The notes beneath the pieces were generated by a model that did not search any database, was not told the DNA's origin, and saw only the letters and a program-made list of their open reading frames with translations. This document shows positions 17,817 through 27,894 of a stretch of DNA of 64,000 nt, one piece after another (the stretch's first letter is position 1; each line of letters begins with the position of its first letter). The translations under genes and the position numbers were made by a program. Source of the DNA: Aliivibrio sp. S3MY1 (lineage in GTDB: Bacteria > Pseudomonadota > Gammaproteobacteria > Enterobacterales > Vibrionaceae); assembly GCF_028765575.1 (NCBI RefSeq), contig NZ_JARACO010000004.1, positions 124,001 through 188,000 of the forward strand, written 5' to 3'.

Positions 17817-18722
17817 ATGAAAATAATCTCTATAATAAGTGCAGTGGCGATGACTGTTTTCTCTACCCCACTTTGGGCTAGTGTAACTCCACTTAGTTCA
17901 CCTCAATGCCAAGCCATGATCGGCAAAGGCGTTATGTCGACTAAAGCGCCAGTTCAATGTGAGCGTTTACGTAATGTCACCTTTAAACATTACACGTTTG
18001 ATGGAAAAACAACGACAGGTAAACTGGTTGTATTGGATGCTGTAGCTCCTCATGTTAACCGTATTTTTGATATCTTGTATCAGCAAGGCTTCCCAATAGA
18101 TCAAGCCAAACCTATCGAGTATTACGCGGGGAATGATGTTAAATCCATGGATGCCAATAACACCTCAGCATTTAACTACCGACCGATTGCAGGGAAATCA
18201 TCGCTTTCTTTACATGCCTATGGCGTTGCTATTGATATCAACCCATTACAAAATCCATTTGTTGAATTTACCTCATGGGGAACCGCAACATTTAAACCAT
18301 TAAAAGGCCACGAATATTCAAATCGAATGTTACAACGTTTAGGAAAAGATGACAGGAAGGGGTTTGCAGAAGAAGTCATCAATATTTTTGCTAAAAATGG
18401 ATTCATCTACTGGGGTGGCTATTGGGATACGCCAATTGATTTTCAGCACTTTCAAACTAGCCGAGATATGGCGTATTTGATGACGGCGATGCCGACCAAA
18501 GATGCCTCAATATTTTTTAACCATTATGTTGATTGGGTTCAATCATGCCAACAAAATTACGGTTCTAAGCAGATGAATACATTCAAAGATTACACCTCAT
18601 ATTTGCAAACAGAATTAAAAACAACGACCTCTTTAAATCGTTTATATAAAGCCACCCCTAATGCGGTTATGCAAGCGATAAACAAGAAAGCACAAGTTTC
18701 ACAATCTCGCTGTTTTAAATAA
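17817..18722 (+). CDS. Secreted M15-type (VanY-like) peptidase / extensin-like protein
   Basis: This 301-residue protein has a signal peptide (about 1-21, ending LWAS). It carries the metal-site pattern of M15 D,D- or L,D-peptidases: SLHAYGVAIDINPLQNP supplies the first His and Asp, and GGYWDTPIDFQHFQ supplies the catalytic Asp and last His. Such enzymes trim peptidoglycan peptides in the periplasm. Extensin-like bacterial proteins share the same fold and motif, so the two names cannot be separated here. Six cysteines suggest disulfides. It is a single-gene unit ending at a shared terminator. Confidence 0.7.
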   Translation: MKIISIISAVAMTVFSTPLWASVTPLSSPQCQAMIGKGVMSTKAPVQCERLRNVTFKHYTFDGKTTTGKLVVLDAVAPHVNRIFDILYQQGFPIDQAKPIEYYAGNDVKSMDANNTSAFNYRPIAGKSSLSLHAYGVAIDINPLQNPFVEFTSWGTATFKPLKGHEYSNRMLQRLGKDDRKGFAEEVINIFAKNGFIYWGGYWDTPIDFQHFQTSRDMAYLMTAMPTKDASIFFNHYVDWVQSCQQNYGSKQMNTFKDYTSYLQTELKTTTSLNRLYKATPNAVMQAINKKAQVSQSRCFK

Positions 18723-18745
18723 AAATCCTGAATCCTGAAAAGAAT

Positions 18746-18775
18746 AAACCCGCTGAACTCTCATTCAGCGGGTTT
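18746..18775. terminator. Bidirectional terminator between the M15 peptidase gene and speB
   Basis: Perfect 12-bp arms (18746-18757 and 18764-18775) with a 6-base loop, flanked by A and T on both sides, between two convergent genes. Confidence 0.9.
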
Positions 18776-18802
18776 ATATATCTTACTTAGCTTTTATCAT
18801 GC

Positions 18803-19729
18803 TTATTTGTTTAAACGGTTCGCCGTCCAAACATATAACAACTCAAGAGCTATCGTCGCACCAGCCAGTGCCGTGATATCACTTTGGTCATACGCAGGTG
18901 ATACTTCTACCACATCCATACCAACCATGTTGATACCTTGCAAACCACGGATGATTTTTAAGATCTTATCTGAATTCAAACCACCACACACAGGAGTTCC
19001 TGTACCCGGAGCAAACGCAGGATCAAGACAATCAATATCAAACGTTAGGTAGACTGGTTTATCACCAACAATGCCTTTTACTTGTTCGATAATTGCATCA
19101 ACACTCATGTCATTGGCTTGCATTGCGTTAATCACATTAAAGCCGTGATCTTTTTGGTCATACTCAGTACGAATACCAATCTGAACAGAGTGTTCTGGTG
19201 AGATCAAGCCTTCGTTTGGTGCATGATAGAACATGGTACCGTGATCGTAACGGCTGCCATGGCTATAAGTATCAGTGTGAGCATCAAAATGGATCAATGC
19301 CATTTCACCGTATTTTTTCGCGTAAGAACGAAGTAATGGAAGCGTGATAAAGTGATCGCCGCCTAAACCTAACAGCGTTTTACCACTATCTAGTATCGCA
19401 TCAGCCGCCGCTTCTAGACGTACAGTGAAGTCTTCTGCATCACCGGTATCAAACACTAAATCGCCAGAATCAATGACTTTTGTATGATCAAATACATTGA
19501 AATCCCATGGGAATTTTTTGCCTTCCCACGCAAGATTCACTGATGCACGGCGAATTGCATCAGGACCTAAACGCGCACCAGGACGACCTGATGTAGCCAT
19601 ATCTAATGGCGCACCTAGAACGACGATATCTGCATCGTTATCAATTGGGTTTTGTACCAATGGACGACGCATAAATGTCATTGCATTTGAGTACAATGAA
19701 TAATCTTTTTTGGTGAATAAATCGTTCAT
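18803..19729 (-). CDS. speB: Agmatinase SpeB
   Basis: This 308-residue ureohydrolase hydrolyses agmatine to putrescine and urea with two Mn ions. All metal motifs are visible: [21 protein letters not shown] and [18 protein letters not shown]. It is directly downstream of speA; its ATG overlaps the speA stop codon (TAATG on the coding strand), so the two enzymes of the arginine-agmatine-putrescine route are translationally coupled. Confidence 0.97.
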   Translation of the reverse strand: MNDLFTKKDYSLYSNAMTFMRRPLVQNPIDNDADIVVLGAPLDMATSGRPGARLGPDAIRRASVNLAWEGKKFPWDFNVFDHTKVIDSGDLVFDTGDAEDFTVRLEAAADAILDSGKTLLGLGGDHFITLPLLRSYAKKYGEMALIHFDAHTDTYSHGSRYDHGTMFYHAPNEGLISPEHSVQIGIRTEYDQKDHGFNVINAMQANDMSVDAIIEQVKGIVGDKPVYLTFDIDCLDPAFAPGTGTPVCGGLNSDKILKIIRGLQGINMVGMDVVEVSPAYDQSDITALAGATIALELLYVWTANRLNK

Positions 19730-21654
19730 TAAAAATCTTCCAAATAGGTGTAACCCATTAAGCCTTGCTCTAACTCTTCAAGCACGCTTTGTTGTTCTTC
19801 TTTTGCAACTTTCGCTGTTACCATGTCTTTGTAGTTTTGACGGATCAAATCCACATCGATATGTACATAACGCATCATATCTTCAACGGTATCGCCTTCA
19901 TTGATGTAATCAATATTTGCTTCGCCGTTTTCATCAACATTAACAACAACGCTGTGAGTATCACCAAATAGGTTATGCATATCACCCAAGATCTCTTGGT
20001 ATGCGCCCACTAAGAAGAAGCCCATCAAATAAGGCTCATCTGGATTCCAAGCCGGTACTGGCAGTGTGGTTTCAATACCTTGGCCATCAACATATTGATC
20101 AATCGTACCATCAGAATCACACGTAATATCCAGTACAACTGCGCGATGTTCGTCCGCATTATCAAGACCACTTAATGGCATTACAGGGAACACCTGATCA
20201 ATACCCCATGCATCTGGTAATGATTGGAACAGAGAGAAGTTCACAAAGAATTTATCCGCTAAACGCTCACTTAACTCATCCAAGATTGGACGGTGGTAGC
20301 GGTTCTTTGTACTCATTTTTACGCTTAACTCATAGTTAATACGTAGTGATATTTGCTCTGCCCATGCACGATGCTGAAGGTTAATCATGCCTGTCGCAAA
20401 CTGATTGTGCGCTTCTGCTACGTCACATTGAGTATCGTTATAAATCTCAATTAATGCGCGATCGTCGCCGCCATTCTCTAACTCCTCCAAATTACGCCAC
20501 ATATTGTGTAGTAACAACGGATCATCAGCATGCGGTTTTTCAATCGCTTCCGGCGTATAACTTTCAGTACCAATCACGTTAGTAATTAACACGGCGTGGT
20601 GCGCCGTCAATGAACGACCTGATTCTGAAATAATCACTGGCATTGGTTGTGAGTAAAGCTGACAGATATCACCAATGGTCATCACGATATTACGTGCGTA
20701 TTCCGTCAAGCCGTAGTTCATAGAATTAGATGATTGACTACGAGTTCCATCGTAATCTACCGCTAAACCGCCACCCACATCTAGGTATTTGAGTTTTGCG
20801 CCAATATCACGTAACTCACAATAAAATCGTGCCGCTTCACTTACGCCGTTACGCACATCACGAATGTTCGCCATTTGTGAACCAAGATGGAAATGCACAA
20901 GCTCTAAAATATCTAATTGATCTTCTGCTTTTAGACGATTGATTACCGTCAATACTTGAGAGGCAGATAGTCCAAATTTCGATTTTTCACCACCACTTGC
21001 TTGCCATTTCCCTGCACCTTGAGAGGCAAGACGAATACGCAAACCAAGGCGAGGTTTGACACCTAATGCCTTTGCTTCAGATAGAACTAAATCTAATTCC
21101 GATAATTTTTCTAGAACGATAAAAACACTGTGACCAAGTTTCTCACCAATCAGTGCTAAGCGAACGTATTCACGGTCTTTATAACCATTACATACAATCA
21201 CAGAGCTCGCTTTTTGAGCTAATGCTAATACGGCTAATAGCTCAGGCTTACTGCCCGCTTCTAAGCCTAATTGCTTTTGCTCTAATTGCGCCTGACTTGC
21301 AAGAATTTCATCAACCACTTCTTTTTGTTGGTTTACTTTAATAGGGTAAACAAGAAGATAATGGTTTTCATATTGGTATTCTTCAATCGCTTGGTTAAAT
21401 GCGTTACAAATATTATGCACACGCTGATGTACGATTTGAGGAAAACGAACCAACGCAGGCAATCCAATATTTCGCTGCTCTAATTGATCCACAATATGAC
21501 TTAATGGGACTTGATGATCTGATTCACTACGTGGTGATACATACACTTCACCATTATCATCAATACCGTAAAAACCTTGGCTCCAATGCTTTACATTATA
21601 CTCAGCACGGATGCGTTCCAAATTAACCGAATGTTCCAAATCTAGAGACCTCAC
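19729..21654 (-). CDS. speA: Biosynthetic arginine decarboxylase SpeA
   Basis: This 641-residue PLP enzyme converts arginine to agmatine. Visible landmarks are the PLP lysine region ([14 protein letters not shown]), the glycine-rich phosphate loop ([13 protein letters not shown]) and the HLGSQ segment. Its length matches proteobacterial SpeA (~630-660). It is the first gene of speA-speB. The 5' leader contains two hairpins (21677-21701, 21713-21730), which may matter for expression. Confidence 0.97.
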   Translation of the reverse strand: MRSLDLEHSVNLERIRAEYNVKHWSQGFYGIDDNGEVYVSPRSESDHQVPLSHIVDQLEQRNIGLPALVRFPQIVHQRVHNICNAFNQAIEEYQYENHYLLVYPIKVNQQKEVVDEILASQAQLEQKQLGLEAGSKPELLAVLALAQKASSVIVCNGYKDREYVRLALIGEKLGHSVFIVLEKLSELDLVLSEAKALGVKPRLGLRIRLASQGAGKWQASGGEKSKFGLSASQVLTVINRLKAEDQLDILELVHFHLGSQMANIRDVRNGVSEAARFYCELRDIGAKLKYLDVGGGLAVDYDGTRSQSSNSMNYGLTEYARNIVMTIGDICQLYSQPMPVIISESGRSLTAHHAVLITNVIGTESYTPEAIEKPHADDPLLLHNMWRNLEELENGGDDRALIEIYNDTQCDVAEAHNQFATGMINLQHRAWAEQISLRINYELSVKMSTKNRYHRPILDELSERLADKFFVNFSLFQSLPDAWGIDQVFPVMPLSGLDNADEHRAVVLDITCDSDGTIDQYVDGQGIETTLPVPAWNPDEPYLMGFFLVGAYQEILGDMHNLFGDTHSVVVNVDENGEANIDYINEGDTVEDMMRYVHIDVDLIRQNYKDMVTAKVAKEEQQSVLEELEQGLMGYTYLEDF

Positions 21655-21965
21655 ACAATAGGGCCATCAACAGAAAATACCTCGTTGGAATATCGAGGTA
21701 TAACCTAACAAACATCGTAAACTAACGATGCGTTAACGGCATTAACTAACATAATTAAAAGGTAGTCCAATAATGAATATTTATCGTGATAATCAAAAAA
21801 ACTTGTCGATAAATGTGACCTTTATAAGGTTGTTTTATACACTTATCTAGCCCTAACAACCCCCTAAAATATAAACAAACTGTAACCGTTTATATCTACC
21901 TCTTGTTTATCCCTCATTACTCAGTAAAATCCCCCTCAACATTTGCTGTAAATTAATATGTTCTT
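21655..21965. other. 311-bp divergent region between speA and HMG-CoA reductase
   Basis: The region carries promoters for both directions. On the speA side it has hairpin 21677-21701 (8-bp stem) and hairpin 21713-21730 (6-bp stem). On the reductase side it is AT-rich with no clear motif. Confidence 0.55.
21677..21701 (-). promoter_or_regulatory. Hairpin with short T-run in the speA leader
   Basis: Arms ATACCTCG (21677-21684) and CGAGGTAT (21694-21701) form an 8-bp stem with a 9-base loop. On the speA strand the stem is followed by TTTT-C, 23 bases before the ATG. It resembles a weak attenuator. Confidence 0.4.
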
Positions 21966-23225
21966 ATGCCAAAACTGAATCTGCACCGTCGTGACTATGT
22001 ATCAATCTTAGGAGGCGATATCTCTGCAGATAAATTAGAGCAATCGCTCAATCCTCATTTTGAAAGACCAACCAATAAAATCACCCCTAGCCCTTATCTA
22101 ACAGAAAAAAACCTCACTCGTCGTTGGAATAAGCTAGCAAAGCCTGAACTTCAATCAGAATTACTCGATCCGCACACTCAAGCCCAAAGCCATGTGTACG
22201 AGAAAAACATCGAGCATTTTATTGGCACGGTGAAATTACCTGTTGGTCTTGCAGGCCCATTACGTGTGAATGGCTTATTTGCCAATGATGATTACTTGGT
22301 ACCTCTTGCCACTACAGAAGCGGCTTTAGTGGCCTCTTATAATCGTGGAGCACAGCTGCTAACGGCAAGTGGTGGTGCAAGTGCTATGCTATTAAATGAA
22401 GGGGTTACTCGTACTCCTGCTTTTGCATTCTATGGTTTAGCTGAGGCCGGACAATTTGTTGCATGGGCTGTTACCCAATACGACACCTTTAAACAATTAG
22501 CAGAAGCGACTACTTCACACGGTAAACTCAGCGACATTAATATCAGTATTGAAGGCAATCATGTTTATTTGGTATTCGAGTTTTTAACTGGTGATGCTTC
22601 TGGACAGAACATGGTAACCATCGCCACTAATGCCGTGTTTAGCTATATCGTGGATAACTCCCCTATTGCGCCTGAAAATGCGTATTTAGATGGAAACTTA
22701 TCAGGGGATAAAAAAGCCAGTAGCCAGTCTCTTCGCAGTGTTCGTGGTAAAAAAGTCACTGCCGAAGCGCATATTCCTGCTGAATTAGTGAAAAAATACC
22801 TACACACCACCCCTGAAAAAATGATGCAATTTACGCAAATGAGTACCGTGGGTGCAACGCTCAGCGGAACTATAGGCATTAATGCTCATTATGCGAATGC
22901 CCTTGCTGCTCTTTATATTGCGTGCGGTCAAGATGCTGCGTGCGTGGCCGAATCAGCTATTGGTATGACACGAATTGAAGTGGATAAAAATGGCGATTTA
23001 TACGCAAGTGTAACCTTGCCAAATTTAATGCTGGGTACGGTTGGTGGTGGTACTGGATTACCGAGCCAAAAAGCCTGTTTAGAATTGATGGGACTGCACG
23101 GCACAGGAAAATCACAAGCGTTAGCAGAAGTGTGCGCAGCGTTGTGTTTAGCGGGAGAGTTATCGATTGTTGGTGCTTTCTGTGCTGGGCATTTCTCTCG
23201 AGCGCATCATAAGTTAGCGCGCTAG
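21966..23225 (+). CDS. Class I 3-hydroxy-3-methylglutaryl-CoA reductase
   Basis: This 419-residue enzyme reduces HMG-CoA to mevalonate with NADPH. The catalytic residues are visible: Glu in ATTEAALVAS, Lys in SGDKKASSQS, Asp in CGQDAACVAE and His in FSRAHHKLAR. GTVGGGTGLPSQ is the class I nucleotide region. Vibrio class I HMGR is known from the literature as an archaeal-type enzyme acquired by transfer. No other mevalonate-pathway gene is in the window. It is divergent from speA and convergent with the lipocalin gene. Confidence 0.95.
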   Translation: MPKLNLHRRDYVSILGGDISADKLEQSLNPHFERPTNKITPSPYLTEKNLTRRWNKLAKPELQSELLDPHTQAQSHVYEKNIEHFIGTVKLPVGLAGPLRVNGLFANDDYLVPLATTEAALVASYNRGAQLLTASGGASAMLLNEGVTRTPAFAFYGLAEAGQFVAWAVTQYDTFKQLAEATTSHGKLSDINISIEGNHVYLVFEFLTGDASGQNMVTIATNAVFSYIVDNSPIAPENAYLDGNLSGDKKASSQSLRSVRGKKVTAEAHIPAELVKKYLHTTPEKMMQFTQMSTVGATLSGTIGINAHYANALAALYIACGQDAACVAESAIGMTRIEVDKNGDLYASVTLPNLMLGTVGGGTGLPSQKACLELMGLHGTGKSQALAEVCAALCLAGELSIVGAFCAGHFSRAHHKLAR

Positions 23226-23286
23226 TTAATCGACAGGGATATCCTTTAGAACCCAAGAATATCCGTTAACTAACGCGTCAATTTAA

Positions 23287-23814
23287 TTATTGCTCAACAA
23301 AGATAAGTTCATTGGTTTTAAAACCGAGTGATTGAGCCGTTGATACAAAACGCTCAATCACTTCTTGGTCCACTTTTTTGGTTCGAGATAGTAGCCATAA
23401 GTAATCAAGATCAGGGCCTGATACAAACGCATATTGGTAATTTTCTTTATCTAATTCAAACACCACGTATGAACCGTAGAAAGGGCCAAAGAACGAGACT
23501 TTAAGATACCCTTTATCTTCTGCCCCAATGAATTTCGCTTTCCCTTCTGCTTCATTCCACTCTTGTTCTTCTTTTGAATAGCCTCGATTAATGACCTTAA
23601 CGCTTCCATCCTCATTAATGCGGTACTCGGCGCTGACTTTACTCAACCCTTCTTCAAAAGAATGATTTAATCGCGCCACTTCATACCATTTGCCTAAATA
23701 GCGATTTAATTCAAAGCCTGATACGGGGTCAACGCCCTTTGGCATCCCTAAGCAACCGCTTAAAATCATTAATACTGTTCCTATGAAACCTATTTTTGTT
23801 ATACGTTGTATCAT
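23287..23814 (-). CDS. blc: Outer-membrane lipocalin Blc
   Basis: This 175-residue lipoprotein has a signal peptide ending in the lipobox LSGC. The lipocalin signature GKWYEVARLNHSFEEGL and the later YKWLLSRTK-like end (YLWLLSRTKKVD) are present. Blc proteins bind fatty acids or lysophospholipids on the inner face of the outer membrane. The start at 23814 is chosen because a GGGAG site lies 7 bases upstream and a normal lipoprotein signal begins there; the frame extends 20 codons further upstream but those residues do not look like a signal peptide. Confidence 0.93.
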   Translation of the reverse strand: MIQRITKIGFIGTVLMILSGCLGMPKGVDPVSGFELNRYLGKWYEVARLNHSFEEGLSKVSAEYRINEDGSVKVINRGYSKEEQEWNEAEGKAKFIGAEDKGYLKVSFFGPFYGSYVVFELDKENYQYAFVSGPDLDYLWLLSRTKKVDQEVIERFVSTAQSLGFKTNELIFVEQ

Positions 23815-24012
23815 CGTTAGCTCCCTTAACTGCCTCTGTTTAATATTACGGTAAATTAACGTAAAAAAGATCACTTATTTTATCAATATGATGACAATTC
23901 ATGAGCCAATTACCCATCCGTTATAGCTATTATAACCAAATTGGTATATTAGATTTTCATACTGAAACACCGTACAATCGGCGGAAAATACAAACAACAT
24001 AGGTAGATTAGT

Positions 24013-25203
24013 TTGCATACATTAGCGCAGTTACAATCCGGTGAATTACAAGGTATTACTCGATTACAATTAAGTGAAGGATTAACAGAGTTTCCACTTG
24101 AGATCTTATCGCTTGCGGATTCATTAGAAATCTTAGATTTATCGAGTAATCAATTAACTACGCTACCAAGTGAGATCGATCAATTATCTAAATTGAAGAT
24201 CTTCTTTGCATCAAACAACCCATTCACTGTGTTCCCTGATGTTCTGGCGCAGTGTCAAAACCTTGAGATGATTGGATTTAAATCGTGTCAAATTCAGCAT
24301 ATTCCTGAAGAGGCCTTCCCACCCAAATTGCGTTGGTTGATCTTAACCGATAACCAAGTTGAAGCATTACCTAACTCACTAGGTAATTGCCACTTAATGC
24401 AAAAATTGGCACTCGCTGGCAACAAACTGACAGAATTACCAAGTAACCTATCTCAGTTACACAACTTGGAATTACTGCGTATTTCAGCAAACCAATTGAT
24501 TGAATGCCCAGAGCAACTACTGAATTTACCCAAACTGGCTTGGTTTGCCTTTGCGGGTAATCCATTCTGTAAATCCGATGTGAAAGTGAAATCCGTTCCG
24601 AGTATCGCCTCATCAGATTACACATTAGAAGAAGTATTAGGCCAAGGCGCATCAGGTGTCATTTCTAAAGCTCGTTGGAATAAAAAACAAACGGATTTCC
24701 CACAAGAAATTGCCGTTAAAGTATTTAAAGGTGAAGTGACTAGTGATGGTTACCCTGAAGATGAGTTGCAAGCGTGTTTAAAAGTAGGTAATCACCCAAG
24801 TTTGGTGCAATCATTGGCGCAAGTAAGTGAAGATAACCACTTAGCATTAATAATGAATCTAATCCCTGCACATTACAAAAACTTAGGTTTACCACCAAGT
24901 TTAGAAAGCTGCACACGTGATACTTTTCCTGATGGTTTCACACTATCACTAGAGCACATTAATAAAATGACGGCTGAAATGCGTAATGTGTTTGATCACC
25001 TACATGATAATCAAGTGTGTCATGGTGATTTGTATGCGCATAACACCTTATTTGATACTGACGCAAATATTATCTTTGGCGACTTTGGTGCCGCAAGTAT
25101 GTACCACATGCTAAATGACTCTCAACAGCAAAAAATTAGGATTATTGAAGAGCGAGCGCTTAAGCATTTTATCGATGATTTAATGAGTATTGGTACTAAA
25201 TAA
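24013..25203 (+). CDS. Leucine-rich-repeat protein with C-terminal Ser/Thr-type kinase domain
   Basis: This 396-residue protein starts at a TTG with AGG ten bases upstream. Residues ~15-185 are leucine-rich repeats (LEILDLSSNQLTTLPSEI and similar). Residues ~203-396 are a eukaryotic-like kinase with the glycine loop GQGASG (210-215), the ATP-binding Lys236 (AVKVF), the catalytic loop HGDLYAHN (337-344, HGD in place of HRD) and DFG (357-359). All catalytic residues are therefore present. It is cytoplasmic, with no signal or membrane helix. The repeats probably bind a protein partner; substrates are unknown. It is a single-gene unit. Confidence 0.88.
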   Translation: MHTLAQLQSGELQGITRLQLSEGLTEFPLEILSLADSLEILDLSSNQLTTLPSEIDQLSKLKIFFASNNPFTVFPDVLAQCQNLEMIGFKSCQIQHIPEEAFPPKLRWLILTDNQVEALPNSLGNCHLMQKLALAGNKLTELPSNLSQLHNLELLRISANQLIECPEQLLNLPKLAWFAFAGNPFCKSDVKVKSVPSIASSDYTLEEVLGQGASGVISKARWNKKQTDFPQEIAVKVFKGEVTSDGYPEDELQACLKVGNHPSLVQSLAQVSEDNHLALIMNLIPAHYKNLGLPPSLESCTRDTFPDGFTLSLEHINKMTAEMRNVFDHLHDNQVCHGDLYAHNTLFDTDANIIFGDFGAASMYHMLNDSQQQKIRIIEERALKHFIDDLMSIGTK

Positions 25204-25210
25204 ATATAAT

Positions 25211-25235
25211 AAACCGCCTTCTATCAAGGCGGTTT
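25211..25235. terminator. Bidirectional terminator between the LRR-kinase and lipoprotein genes
   Basis: Perfect 10-bp arms AAACCGCCTT/AAGGCGGTTT around a 5-base loop (25221-25225), between convergent genes. Confidence 0.9.
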
Positions 25236-25255
25236 ACAAATAACCTATAACGGTT

Positions 25256-25738
25256 TTAATTAATTAACCAATAACGCTCTTTTTGGTTATTATGTGCAAA
25301 AGTATAGATAAGAGGATCCCGATCTTTTTCCATTATCCAAATGATGGTAATTAGCTCTTCACAATGGTTCGCAACACGAAGATCAAATTCACCAACACCT
25401 TGCTCTAAACGACCTTTAAGTAAACACATATCAAAATCTACTTTAGATAAATCACCTTGTGCTTGGCTATTATCACAAATAGATATAAATGCGCGCTTAG
25501 TGGAACGCTCTGAAATATCAACATCAACATCAAGGCTGTATATTGAATCAAGGTTATTATCTACATTGATTTTCAAATCTAAGATAGATACTTGAGCATT
25601 CGAAGATGATCCTGTACCTGTACCTGTACCTGTACCTGAATCATTTGAGCCACCAGAACTATCACTATTACAAGCAGTAAGTAGACTAAAACTAGCAACA
25701 AAAAGTAATAAATACATTTTATTCACGATACTATTCAT
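25256..25738 (-). CDS. Small lipoprotein of unknown function with a GT-rich linker
   Basis: This 160-residue protein has a lipoprotein signal with lipobox LTAC (Cys at ~23). A low-complexity Ser/Gly/Thr linker follows, containing the GTGTGTGTG tract encoded by hexamer repeats at 25611-25638. A beta-rich globular part with two further cysteine-containing segments (ISICDNSQ, FDMCLLKG, ANHCEEL) ends the protein. I do not recognise the family. It lies 11 bp after the LruC-domain gene on the same strand, so the two are probably expressed together and may act together at the cell surface. Confidence 0.75.
   Translation of the reverse strand: MNSIVNKMYLLLFVASFSLLTACNSDSSGGSNDSGTGTGTGTGSSSNAQVSILDLKINVDNNLDSIYSLDVDVDISERSTKRAFISICDNSQAQGDLSKVDFDMCLLKGRLEQGVGEFDLRVANHCEELITIIWIMEKDRDPLIYTFAHNNQKERYWLIN
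25611..25638. repeat. Hexanucleotide tandem repeat CCTGTA x4.7
   Basis: Four full CCTGTA units plus CCTG lie inside the lipoprotein gene and encode the repeated Gly-Thr pair. A six-base unit keeps the frame, so slippage would change linker length, not switch the gene off. Confidence 0.9.
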
Positions 25739-25749
25739 AACATATTTCC

Positions 25750-27894
25750 TTAATCTATATAAGTTTTTCCAGCGCTAGGCGTGGTATACCAATCCGAAGC
25801 AGTTTGCCCTGTTGCATCTTGAGAGAAGTCTGCAAACTGAGGATACGCTTCAAGAATGCTTACTGACTCATTTGGATGTTCCCAGTTAAGAGGTATTTCA
25901 ATTGCCCATGGAAGGCCGTTATCTGTATGGAAATAAGTATTATTAGCAGTATTGGTCGCATCATCACTTCTGCCAATGTAGCCATAATCAAACTTAGAGG
26001 TCGGCTTTTTGTTTTTCAGATGTACTTCTAGATTACGTCCAGGATGCCCACCACTCACTTGCAATCCATCCTCCCCATAGTAATAACCAGAGGTCGCAAA
26101 AATGAATGGGTCATAAGGTAAATCAGGCATTTGCGCTTGAGAAATAGGGGATTCAAACGGGATTGTTAGTGACCAGCTAGGACGATATTGAGTCCCACAA
26201 CCTGGTTCAGTTCGGAACATACTACACCCCTCTTCCTCACCTGCTTCAGTCAGCGACCACAGATCTTCATGAATAATCAAAACAGCATCTAAAGTACCGC
26301 TCTCTAATACTGTCGTATTTTGTAATTCTTCATTAATAAATAGCTTAACTGAATCAGCCTTTATTCTATCTGGACTTATATTAGGTAAACGAATAGCAAA
26401 ACCAGAGTGATAAGTTCCACCAAGAGCGGCAACTTGCCCTTCAATTTTAAGTTGAATTACTTGATTGTTATGGCTAAATTCAGTGTATTTGACGTTCATA
26501 AGGACGTCATTCATATCATAATCACCGACTTTAGGAAATTGGTCCTCATAAGCGAAAGTTGTGTAGCCAGACCCTACTGGGTAAAGTTCAACAGATACAC
26601 CTTGATCGGTAACAGTAACTTGGTAATCCTCGACTTCACCTGCGCTTACCCCTCCATTTGGGCTAACATCATAGGTATGACTTAAACGAAAACGGGCCCA
26701 GGTATCTCCTGCTAAAGCCCAACTTGGCACTTCAAAATAGAGTTGATTTTGACCATCATCTACCCATTCACTGTTCAGAATCATTTCATCGTCATTAAAC
26801 ACACCATCTTGGTCCCAATCAATCCAAGCACTAAGTACCCCCTCACCTTCAGCACCTTCAACATCTGCATAAATGAAGCTTGTTTCCTCAATTTCAAGCG
26901 GTACAGGGAATGAGATACCATCATCATCATTACTTGAATCTGATGTGTCATCTGAAAGTGGAAACACATAAGCTTCACTTTCTCCATCAACAATCAGACC
27001 TAGTTTTAAATCAGAAATACCATGACGAGCGCCAAATGAATCATATAACGTGCCGTAAGTATCAGGCGCATCCCCATAATCACTATTATCATTTTGTCCT
27101 ACTGCTGCAAATGCACAGCGAGCACCATCATTTGAATTACTTGATGGCCCATAAGCAAAAAAGGCTGACGTCGAATTGGTGTCATCAATATTAATAATAT
27201 AAATATACCCATTACCATTATTACTGAGATAAAGGTTTCCATCGACATCAAAATATTGAGCACCAAAAGCTAAACTATGGCCTATACTATTTCTGCTAAT
27301 CACTTGATTTAATTGAGTACTTACTCCTGTATTCGGATCTATTTTATAAAGATAACCATAATTATCAACACTATAGATAATTCCATCATCTGGATGAAAA
27401 GCCATATCAAGAATACGCCAATTACCAACCGTGCCAGAGTTGGCAACTTTAGTCATAATCAAGTCATCTAAGCCAACTCTAAAAAGCCCTTGATTCATTC
27501 GGTATCCATACCAAGCATTTTCAATAGTTGATACATCGCCAACATAAATTGACGTAGGACCAACATTGAGATTAGAAACCGATAATGGCGTTGATACAAA
27601 ATCAGCACCAATTTTAGTTAAGGTTTTTGCACTATAATCCCACCCATAAATGTAATCATCATGAACGCTATAGCCAATAGCATTAATTTTTCCGCTTCCA
27701 ACCTCCCAAGATAAAGTACTATAGCTACCGACATCTAAGTTAATGCCATAAGCCACCGGAGATCCAGAAGGGTTTTGTATCATAAAGGCTTGCCCTGGAC
27801 AGGAAGCAAATGGAATTACAGCTTGCACTTGACCATTGACTCCAACAGTAAGACTTAATGTAACGATACAAGAAAGTAATCTGCTCTTTTTCAT
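25750..27894 (-). CDS. Secreted LruC-domain protein with GEVED domain
   Basis: This 714-residue protein has a signal peptide (about 1-25, VQA). An N-terminal beta-propeller-like region (about 30-270) follows, then a GEVED domain with the calcium-loop-like WIDWDQDGVFNDDE near residue 370 and AGEVEDYQVTV near 425. The C-terminal LruC region starts at about 450 (FAYEDQFPKVGDYDMNDVLM) and has the motif pattern of Vibrio LruC proteins. It is likely exported or surface-exposed and may bind calcium. Function is unknown. It is the first gene of a two-gene unit with the lipoprotein. Confidence 0.8.
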   Translation of the reverse strand: MKKSRLLSCIVTLSLTVGVNGQVQAVIPFASCPGQAFMIQNPSGSPVAYGINLDVGSYSTLSWEVGSGKINAIGYSVHDDYIYGWDYSAKTLTKIGADFVSTPLSVSNLNVGPTSIYVGDVSTIENAWYGYRMNQGLFRVGLDDLIMTKVANSGTVGNWRILDMAFHPDDGIIYSVDNYGYLYKIDPNTGVSTQLNQVISRNSIGHSLAFGAQYFDVDGNLYLSNNGNGYIYIINIDDTNSTSAFFAYGPSSNSNDGARCAFAAVGQNDNSDYGDAPDTYGTLYDSFGARHGISDLKLGLIVDGESEAYVFPLSDDTSDSSNDDDGISFPVPLEIEETSFIYADVEGAEGEGVLSAWIDWDQDGVFNDDEMILNSEWVDDGQNQLYFEVPSWALAGDTWARFRLSHTYDVSPNGGVSAGEVEDYQVTVTDQGVSVELYPVGSGYTTFAYEDQFPKVGDYDMNDVLMNVKYTEFSHNNQVIQLKIEGQVAALGGTYHSGFAIRLPNISPDRIKADSVKLFINEELQNTTVLESGTLDAVLIIHEDLWSLTEAGEEEGCSMFRTEPGCGTQYRPSWSLTIPFESPISQAQMPDLPYDPFIFATSGYYYGEDGLQVSGGHPGRNLEVHLKNKKPTSKFDYGYIGRSDDATNTANNTYFHTDNGLPWAIEIPLNWEHPNESVSILEAYPQFADFSQDATGQTASDWYTTPSAGKTYID

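Noticed and set aside
23226-23286. Terminator between the HMG-CoA reductase and lipocalin genes
   Set aside because: Only a 6-bp GGATAT/ATATCC pairing is visible, with no T-run; not strong enough to call.
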